Below, piece after piece: positions 56,135 through 64,000 of a DNA stretch of 64,000 nucleotides (its first letter is position 1; the number at the start of each line of letters is the position of its first letter). The notes under the pieces are model-generated. The model ran no database searches, was not told the origin of the DNA, and worked only from the letters and a program-made list of their open reading frames with translations. The position numbers were made by a program, and so were the translations under genes. The stretch is from Glycine soja (lineage: Eukaryota; Streptophyta; Magnoliopsida; Fabales; Fabaceae): NCBI RefSeq assembly GCF_004193775.1, contig NC_041018.1:31021940-31085939 (forward strand), written 5' to 3'.

Positions 56135-57720
56135 TAAGAAAAGGATATAAAAAATCTGAATTTTATTAAATCAATTTTTTTTCAGATCGCTTAAACAAAT
56201 TCACGTGGGTAAAAGGTTCGCATTCACTTTACTGTTACCAAATAAAACTTATCAGAAACATTTTTGGCTCAGAACAAGACTATTCAAGTTTACAAAAGAA
56301 TTAAAGTTAAGCAGCAGAATAAAATAAAGTTAAATAACATGTTCAGAACATCATGTCCCAATGTCACATTCTATCCGAACATTGTGTCTCAGTGTCCTCT
56401 AGCACGAGGTTCTTTAAAGTCTTCCACCCAACTATCTGCTCCCACGAACACAAAGTTCGAGATCATCACAAGATCAAAACACAAACAACACATAGAAAAT
56501 GAATTATCACATTCCTAACTATAGAGAGAAATGAGACAACACATATATATACATATCATATAAATGAAATACAACTTACTTTAACACAACTCACGTCATT
56601 CCACCACTTATCATATAACATCACATCTCAACACTACACGTCTCACACATTTTCACATCATTCACGTATTTAAGGATCAAAACACAATATCACTCAATCA
56701 ATCAATTCGATCAATACACAAGCGTTATGCAACAAATATACTAAAACTCATTCTTATATGCAATGTGGTATTATGTTAGTGAAAAACCTCATTGGATGCC
56801 TAGGAGTACATGACAAGACAGACCACACATTGGTAAATCAGGTTACTCTCACTAGGTAAAATCATAGGGATATCATTCAGGGTCACTCTATTTTACAAGA
56901 ACGCTCCAACCATATGGGATCAGCATAGGCTTCAAGGAACATTCAAACCGAGTGTATTTATCCTCAAGGTCTACACTCCGAAGAGTCTGTCAGGGCCTCT
57001 CTCTCCTTATTCAGGTCCAACCCAAAAAATATTTTAGCACGTGGACTCTATTTATGAACTGTAAAAAACACACGACTCCTCAATTATTCTCAAAATAATT
57101 CTATCTCATCGTGCCTCAAAGTGATTAAGCTCGTCGGGTTCCCACAGTGGTAACCATCATAATACTCGTCACGCATTAACTCGTCCCTCTTAAAGGGTCT
57201 TACAGTCGTGTGATTGTATGATTAATAGCTCATAACTTAATGCACACAACATCTCAATACACATGTATCTCACAATTCATCGCATATTCAATTGGTCACT
57301 TACTCACAATTTCAATCACAATTTATCATGCTAATTTAGTAAATCTTGTCCAAAATACAAACAATTTATACAAAAAATGCTTCTCACAACATGGGGAGTA
57401 AAACCCCTCAAATAATTTCACATAATCATATCAAAATCAAGAAATCAAAATCATAGGCCAAAAACACGAAAACACTAAAAACACTCAATTTTATCAACTA
57501 ATTCGCATCAAGACATCAACTGGTCCGTCAAACACAACAATGTCATAATTAAAATAAAAAAGGAAGAATTATAATTCAATAAATATCCCAAAATAAATCT
57601 CAATTTAATCCTCTAAGGATCCCTACACATGTTCATTTTAACCCCAATTGTGATAAACTCATCCCTTACCTCTAAGCGGACTCACGTATGTAGTCTGACA
57701 GTGATAGCGGCGTCTCTAAC
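56135..57720 (-). mobile_element. LTR remnant (TGTAACACCC-like class)
   Basis: Noncoding DNA with blocks similar to the 33358-36744 LTR: the pair GATCATCACA(A/T)G, and CTnAnATGCAATGTGGTA (here near 56755, there near 34030), in the same order. Clear termini are not found. It directly abuts the broken 5' end of the TNL pseudogene, so its insertion or a linked deletion probably truncated that gene. Short frames here are not genes. Confidence 0.5.
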
Positions 57721-58120
57721 GGTTTCTTAATATTTGTCAAGTTTTTTCTCTGGTTGCTCTGCTAAGGTTTCCAAGCTTTTTCTGTGTTATGGTTGTAAAG
57801 TTTTTTTTTTTTTTTTCAAATGAATAAAAGGCCTTTGCATTTGATTTACGGGTTTGTACATTGTTTTTGTTTGTGTCGCGTGTGCTTACATATTATTCTA
57901 TTTGGGATAAAGGTTCTATGTACCTGGCGTCGGTTTTCTTGAACAATATATATTTTGTGAGCAAGAAATTTTTGTTTTTTTGTTTTATACATATAAAGTT
58001 TTCAAAAACTCTTTACGTCGAATACAAAGCCACAGGGACTTATATTTTTATATAAGGTCATTGTGTGCGATTTGTGAATCTATATGTATGCCATCATCAT
58101 GATGTTTTGTACGTGGCACA

Positions 58121-58127
<7 letters not shown>
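57721..58127. other. spacer without recognised features
   Basis: Contains poly-T and GC-poor DNA. The 64-aa frame at 57861-58055 is hydrophobic but has no family signature. Confidence 0.35.
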
Positions 58128-58195
<68 letters not shown>

Positions 58196-58200
58196 TGTAT
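58128..58200. repeat. compound (TA)n(TATG)n microsatellite
   Basis: About 20 TA units run into eight TATG units. It explains the IYIYIY and MYVCMYV frames nearby. Confidence 0.95.
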
Positions 58201-58289
58201 ATTGTTTATATGAATTAGTAATAAGGCAATGGTCTTTTGTCTTATATGAATAATTTATTATTTTTTTGCCAACTGTTTTTCCTTTAAAG

Positions 58290-59696
58290 AAAAATCTTTT
58301 ACCAAGATTTTTACTCTCTGGTAATCGATTACCAGAAGGCAGTAATCGATTACCAGTAGCCAACATTCTTTTCAAACTGATTTACAAAGTTGTAATCGAT
58401 TATCATAACCATGTAATCGATTACCATAACCATGTAATCGATTACCAATGTTTTAAAATGTTAGATTTCAAATTTCAAGAGTCATAACTTGTGATAAAAC
58501 TTTTTCAAATCATTTCAAACTTGTGTAATCGATTACCAGTGTTTCTAAACGTTGGTTTTCAAATTTAAACATGAAGAGTCACATCTGTTGATGTGTAATC
58601 GATTACACTACAATGGTAATCGATTACCAGTGACTTATTTTGAAAATTAAATTACCAAAAGTCACAATTCTTAAAGTGACTAGTTTCTGAAGATTTTTTT
58701 TCAAAAGTCACAACCTTTAAAGTGACTAGTTTTCAAATGAGTCACAACTTTTTAAAAGTGACTAGTTTTGAAGAAATTGCCAAGAGTCATAAACTTTTAA
58801 CTTGAGTCATCAAATGACTATAAATATGTGACCATGGCACGAATTTTAAAGTGAAAAAATTTCAGATTTCTTTCATTCATTCAAAGCATTCTTCTAAGAG
58901 TTTTTGTTCAAAACTTTCTTTATTCAAGAAAAGTTCATTGGCCAAAAACTTGTGTTATTCTTCTTCTTCATTCCTTCTCTCTCTTGTCAAAAGATTCAAA
59001 GGACTAATCGCCTGAGAATTCTTTTGTTTCTTCCTTCTCCCTCTTGCCAAAAGATTAAAAGGACTAACCGCCTGAGAATTCTTTTGATTCTTCCTCTTCC
59101 CTTTAAACAAAAGATTTCAAATGACTAACTGTCTGAGATATATTTTGTTTCCCCTTACAAAGATTCAAGGGACTAACCGCCTAAGAATTTTTTGTCTTAA
59201 CACATTGGAGGGTACATCCTTTGTGGTACAAGTAGAGGGTACATTTACTTGGGTTGTAATACTGAGAACAAGAGAGGGTACATCTCTTGTGGATCAATTC
59301 AAGTGGAGGATACATCCACTTGGTTGTTCAAAGAGAACAAGGGAGGGTACATCCCTTGTGGATCTTTGCTTGTAAATAATTTTACAAGGTTATTGGAAAT
59401 CTCAAGAATCGGTGGTTGCTTGGGGACTGAACGTAGGCACGGGTTGTGGCCGAACCAGTATAAATCTTGTGTTTGTCTTCTTCTTCCCTACACTCTTTAT
59501 CTTTTCGCTGTGTACTTTTATTTCCGCTTTACTTTTGTCTAAGCTATTATTTTTGTTCTTTACTTTCTCATAACTTAGTAGTAAAGCCTAATTGAATCTA
59601 GTAACATTAAGAAGGATAAATTTTTAATTAGTCAAGACACGTTCATAATTAATTCAACCCCCCTTCTTAATTATTCCGAGGCCACTTGATCCAACA
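58290..59696 (+). mobile_element. LTR, TAATCGATTA family, copy 6, left-truncated
   Basis: The right end is canonical (CTTGATCCAACA at 59696). The left TGTAGAAGC terminus is absent; homology begins near 58290 with TTTTACTCTCTGG, about 280 bp into the family. Eight palindrome units (one TAATCGATTATC) lie between 58320 and 58630. TATA-like CTATAAATATG is near 58818. The body holds the GGACTAACCGCC and GAGGGTACATC blocks seen in copy 1. With the left end lost no TSD can be checked. Confidence 0.75.
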
Positions 59697-60054
59697 TGTT
59701 AGTATGGAATTATTTATGCGAATTGTGCTCGGCCCAAAGGAAGACACAATTTGGCCAAATAATAACATACTTGCGATGATAAATATGTGACAATTATAAA
59801 GTTTTTTTTTTCATGAGAATAATAGTCGGTCCAAAGAAAGGCTATTATTTGACAGAACTAATTGTCAATATTTGATCATTATGTTGAGAGTACCAATTAC
59901 AAATTAATTTCTCTGTCCAAAGAATAGAATTAATGTTGTGCTGGATATCTTGTGATAGATCTGTTATGGGAAATATTTGCATGTCTTGTTATATATACTT
60001 TATATGACTTGCTTGATTATTTGTGAACATGTTATTAGTTTTTGTTCTCTCTTT
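59697..60054 (+). other. probable LTR/leader of the right-hand Copia element
   Basis: Noncoding DNA with three related phrases (CGGCCCAAAGGAAG, CGGTCCAAAGAAAGG, GTCCAAAGAATAG) leading directly into the gag reading. It is likely the 5' leader or part of the LTR of the Copia element, cut on its left by the LTR ending at 59696. Confidence 0.45.
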
Positions 60055-60940
60055 AGTTAATATTGTCAGTGCTGCAAATGTTACTGCCCAAGTGAATTCT
60101 ATCCCAATGCTGAATGAGACAAATTTTAAGGTCTGGAAGGAAGTCGTAAAAATTGTTCTTGGCTATATGGATTTGGACTAGGCACTGAGGACGGAACGAC
60201 TCATTTCCACTCCGGAAACCTATAATGAGGCAAAAATTGAGAAGTGGGATCGGTCCAACCGAATGTGCCTTATGATCATGAAGCGCTCTATTCCAGAGGC
60301 GTTTCGGGGCTCTATTTTTTAGGGTCAAAGTGCAAAGAAATTTCTTGAGGAAATTGAGCAATACTTTTCCAAAAATGAAAAGCAGAGATGAGTAACCTTT
60401 TGACTAAACTCATCTCCATGAAGTATAAAGGCAAAGGGAACATAAGGGAGTACATTATAGAGATGTCCAATCTCGCATCGAACTCAAGTCACTTAAGTTA
60501 GAGCTTGGTGAAGACCTGCTCGTGCACTTGGTTTTGATCTTGCTTTCTACACACTTTGGGAAATTCAAAGTGAGCTATAACACTCAGAAGGACAAATGGT
60601 CCCTCAATGAGCTTATATCTCATTGTGTGGAAGAAGAGGAGAGGCTGCAGAGAGATAGGACTGAAAGTGCTCACTTGACTTCGACCTCTCAGAATAAGAA
60701 AAGGAAGAAAACTAAGGGTGCTGCGAAAGGGACTTCTCAGCAAAAGAAACAAAAGAAGGATGAGGAATTTACCTATTACTTATGCAAGAAGTCGTGACAC
60801 ATGAAGAAAGAGTGTCCCAAGTATGCTGCATGGCGTGTGAAGAAAGGTAAATTTCTTACTCTAGTTTGTTCTAAAATTAATTTGGCTTTTGTACCTAAAG
60901 ATACTTGGTGGGTAGATTCTGGTGCTGCTACTCACATAAG
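60055..60940 (+). pseudogene. Copia gag and protease start
   Basis: The reading starts VNIVSAANVTAQVNSIPMLN then ETNFKVWKEVVKIVLGYMDL, stop (near 60178), ALRTERL and KWDRSNRMCLMIMKRSIPEA, the TNT1-like Copia gag (UBN2/DUF4219 type). Further blocks are LVLILLSTHFGKFKVSYN, DKWSLNELISHC and a Lys-rich linker. The zinc knuckle is broken: YYLCKKS, stop, HMKKECPKY, with Tyr for the first Cys. The protease starts with WWVDSGAATHI, keeping the catalytic D-S-G, and is then split by the solo LTR at 60941. Confidence 0.8.
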
Positions 60941-62006
60941 TGTAGAAGCAAAGACTTTGACTTTGATGTTTTGATGACGCCATATGATCATGTGCTTCTC
61001 AAGTTTAATTCAAGAAAAAAATCCAAGAAATTCAAGATACATCATCAAGAAGATCTCTAGAGATTTAGGAAGTGAATTCCAAGTTGAAACGGCAAGAGGT
61101 TTGGCCAAAGAATATGAGTTAAAATGTTTTCTCAAGAAATTTACTCTCTGGTAATCGATTACCAGTGACCAAAATGATTTGAAACTATTTATAACAGTCA
61201 TTAGAAATTTGAATTCAAATTTTAGAATGTGTAATCGATTACACTTGGTTGGGAGTCGATTACCAGCAGTTATTGAACATTTTGATTCAAATTTTAAAGC
61301 CTGTAATCGATTACACAAATCTTGTAATCGATTACCAGAGGAGAATTTCAAAAAACAATTTCCAAGAGTCACATCTGTTCAAATGATTTTTTAATGGCCA
61401 TCAAGGGTCTATTTATATGTGACTTGGAACACGAATTTGCTCAGAGTTTTTCAGAACAAAAAAGGTCTTATCCTCTCAAAAGAAAAATTATCTTATCCTC
61501 TAAAAAAATTCCTTGGCCAATACACTTGCAATTCAATAAGGAATTATTTTGAGTGCTTCATTGTTCAATCTATCTCTTTCAAGAGAGATTTCTTCTTCTC
61601 TTCATCTTATTTCTGAAAAGGGATTAAGAGACTGATGGTCTCTTATTGTAAAGCAATCTGAATACAAAGGAAGGGTTGTCCTTGTGTGGTTCAGAACTTG
61701 TAAAGGGCTTTTGCAAGATAGTGGAACTCTTAAGCGGGTTGCTTGGGGACTGGGCGTAGGCACAAGGGTATGGCCGAACCAGTATAAATTTGAGTTTGCA
61801 TTTTCTCTTCCCTTAAACTCCTTTATTTATTATTGCTTATTGCTTCTTTTCAGTAAGTTTAATTTGCATAATTATTTAGGAATTCATTTTGAAAGGAGTC
61901 TTGGGTTTTGGGTTAAAATCAAAATAGAATTTTTATTTAAGAAAAAGTTTGTGATATCTTAATTCAACCCCCCCTTCTTAAGATATCTGAGGCCACTTGT
62001 CTAACA
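60941..62006 (+). mobile_element. solo LTR, TAATCGATTA family, copy 7
   Basis: 1066 bp, TGTAGAAGCAAAG...TGTCTAACA, with perfect TSDs ATAAG at 60936-60940 and 62007-62011. Palindromes: four intact TAATCGATTA and one altered (GAGTCGATTACC) at about 61150-61338; TATA-like CTATTTATATG near 61409. Same short subfamily as 12832-13916. Inserted in the Copia protease; bypassing it with one TSD copy restores the frame across the junction (ATHIS then MTMQG). Confidence 0.9.
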
Positions 62007-62011
62007 ATAAG

Positions 62012-64000
62012 TATGACTATGCAGGGTTGCCTATGGAGTCGACCGCCAAATGATGATGAAAGGTTCATCTTTGTGGGTGATGGCAAGAAGGATGCAGTGG
62101 AAGCTATTGGAACTTTTAGATTACAGTTAAAAACTGGATTTTATTTGGATTTATTTGAGACTTTTGTTGTACCGTCATTTAGATGGAATTTGATTTCTAT
62201 TTCTAGTTTGGACAAATTTGGATTTTCTTGTTCATTTGGAAATAATAAAGTTAGTCTCTACCAAAATTTAAATATGGTTGGTTCTGGTTCCTTAATTGAC
62301 AATTTTTACATGCTTGATATTGTTAGTTCCTATAATGAAATATTGCAAATAAGTTCACGTGGTACAAAACAAAAGTTGAATGAGAATTCAGCCACCTTAT
62401 GGCATAAGCGTTTAGGCCATATCTCTAAACAGAGAATTTAGAGACTTGTGTTGGATGAAATTCTTGACCCTTTGAATTTATCGGACTTTGAGGTATGTGT
62501 TGAATGCATAAAGGGAAAACGAACAAACATAAGGAAATTAGGTGCCGAAAGAGCTAAAGACATCTTAAAACTAGTGCATACAAACATTTGTGATCCTTTT
62601 CCTACAACTTCTTGGAATGGACAACAATATTTCATTACGTTCATAGATGACTACTCTAGATATGTTACCTATATTTGATACATGAGAAGTCCCAATCCCT
62701 AGACGTTTTTAAGACTTTCAAGGTTGAGGTTGAACTTCAACATGGAAAAAAATTAAGGCCATCAAATCTAACCGTGGTGGTGAGTACTATGACAAATATG
62801 ATGGATCAGGAGAACAACGTGCAGGACCTTTTGCACTTTTCCTCAAAGAGTGTGAAATTGTTCCGCAATACACTATGTCGGGCAAACCTAACATGAATGA
62901 TGTAGCAGAACGAAGAAACCGAACTCTTAAGGATATAGTGAGAAGTATGATTAGTCATTCTTCTTTGTCAAAGTCACTTTGGGGAGAAGCCTTAAGACCG
63001 CAGTTTACATCCTTAATAGGGTACCAAGTAAAGCAGTTAACAAAACCCCTTATGAACTTTGGACTGGTAAAAGGCCAAGCATTAAACATTTGCACATTTG
63101 GGGTTGTCTGGCTGAGGCACGGCCTTATAGGCCACATGAAAGAAAGCTGGACTCAAGAACAATTAGCTGCTATTTTGTTGGCTATGCTGAACGCTCTCGG
63201 GGCTATAAATTTTACAATCCCACCTTAAAATCCTTTTTCAAGACGGGAAATGCGATATTTCTTGAGGAAGTTGAGTCTGGGAAGGAAGAGAGCATAAGGA
63301 ATGTCGTCTTTGAGGAAGAACTTGTTATTTATAGTGATCAAGTCCTCGTACCTATTACTGTTCAAGACACAACTTCAGTAATAGTAGACAATGTTCAAAC
63401 TATTAACATTTTTCCAGAACAAGACAACAATGAGGTTTTCCCTCAAATACCTTTAGAGCAACCTCAACAACCTCAAGAAGTGTCATTAAGGAGATCCATT
63501 AGAGAGAGGAGAAGTGCAATCTCAAATGATTATATTATATTTCTCCAAGAACATGAGGATGACGTTGGTTTAATAAAGGATGATCCAATCAACTTCTGTC
63601 AAGCTATACGCAATTCTAACTCTCAAAAAATGAATTGACGCCATGAAGGATGAGATGAAGTCTATGAAAGACAATGAAGTTTGGGATCTAGTCGAATTGC
63701 CTGAAGGTATGAAACCTATTGGTTGAAAATGGATATTTAAAGCCAAGAAGGATTCAAAGGGTAATATCGAGAGATATAAGGCTCGTCTAGTTGCTAAAGG
63801 CTTTACTCAGAAGGAAAGCATTGACTATAAAGAAACCTTTTCTCCAGTATCTTCAAAGGATTCTTTTATAACTATAATGATGCTGGTAGCTCATTTTGAC
63901 TTAAAGCTACATCAGATGGATGTCAAGACCACGTTTCTAAATGGTGACATTGAAGAAACGGTTTATATAGTGCAACCAGAAAACTTTGTGTTAGGTGACT
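62012..64000 (+). pseudogene. Copia pol (protease, integrase, RT start), runs off the window
   Basis: Protease continues with MTMQGCLW and FIFVGDGKKDAVEAIGTFRL. GAG-pre-integrase has LWHKRLGHISKQRI then CVECIKGKRT (HHCC). The integrase core reads LVHTNICDPFPTTSWNGQQY: the first catalytic Asp (usually TD) is Asn. After two frame changes it continues with VAERRNRTLKDIVRSMIS, YILNRVPSKAVNKTPYELW, then HIWGCLAEARPYRPHERKLD and CYFVGYAERSRGYKFYNP. The 219-aa frame at 62979-63638 carries this region and an acidic linker. RT starts DAMKDEMKSMKDNEVWDLVE, then a TGA in PIG-stop-KWIF, YKARLVAKGFTQKESIDYKE, and LHQMDVKTTFLNGDIEE with the first RT Asp. The rest lies beyond the window. Confidence 0.85.

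Noticed and set aside
58065..58375. ORFs with IYIYIY and HTYIHTYI repeats
   Set aside because: Direct translations of the (TA)n(TATG)n microsatellite; likewise at 33389-33616 and 44302-44509.

Overview
The window is plant nuclear DNA, most likely from a legume close to soybean (Glycine). It is AT-rich and carries a plant rhamnose-synthase gene with a plant intron, TIR-NBS-LRR resistance-gene relics, and transposon families typical of repeat-rich soybean chromosome arms. Genus is inferred from recognised repeat and protein families; no database was searched. Almost everything except one gene is transposon-derived, and many insertions are nested and datable relative to each other through target-site duplications (TSDs) that can be read directly.

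Layout. 1-4.1 kb: a PIF/Harbinger deletion derivative with an inverted duplication of its ORF1, split by a solo LTR. 4.1-12.3 kb: a degenerate Ty3/Gypsy element whose integrase is split by a short Copia element (7748-11489) with two well-preserved LTRs. 12.3-14.9 kb: the TIR exon of a resistance gene, broken by a solo LTR, then an F-box/LRR gene fragment. 15.0-21.6 kb: a three-level nest (solo LTR in a hAT-like element in a long-TIR element), another solo LTR, and two small MITEs. 21.9-39.7 kb: a giant Mutator-like element (MULE A) with a plant-mobile-domain (PMD) gene on + and, on -, a transposase with a C-terminal OTU protease domain plus a separate PB1/ubiquitin-like ORF; four solo LTRs sit inside it. 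39.8-46.5 kb: a smaller relative (MULE B) with the same TIRs and gene order but an internal deletion and different subterminal repeats. 46.5-51.4 kb: AT-rich spacer, then the one intact host gene, a two-exon RHM-type UDP-rhamnose synthase of 655 aa. 51.4-57.8 kb: a foldback element and a minus-strand TIR-NBS-LRR pseudogene abutting an LTR remnant. 58-64 kb: microsatellite, another solo LTR, and a Copia gag-pol that runs off the window and is split by a solo LTR.

How the parts relate. RHM is the only locus I would call a working host gene. Seven LTRs (1013, 12832, 15932, 18234, 34198, 58290, 60941) belong to one superfamily carrying arrays of the palindrome TAATCGATTA upstream of a TATA box; five have perfect 5-bp TSDs and none has an internal region. 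The two MULEs are the most interesting biology: a transposase fused to a deubiquitinase-like domain, a PB1/ubiquitin-like ORF and a PMD gene travel inside one pair of TIRs. All copies here are disabled, several by C-to-T type nonsense changes.
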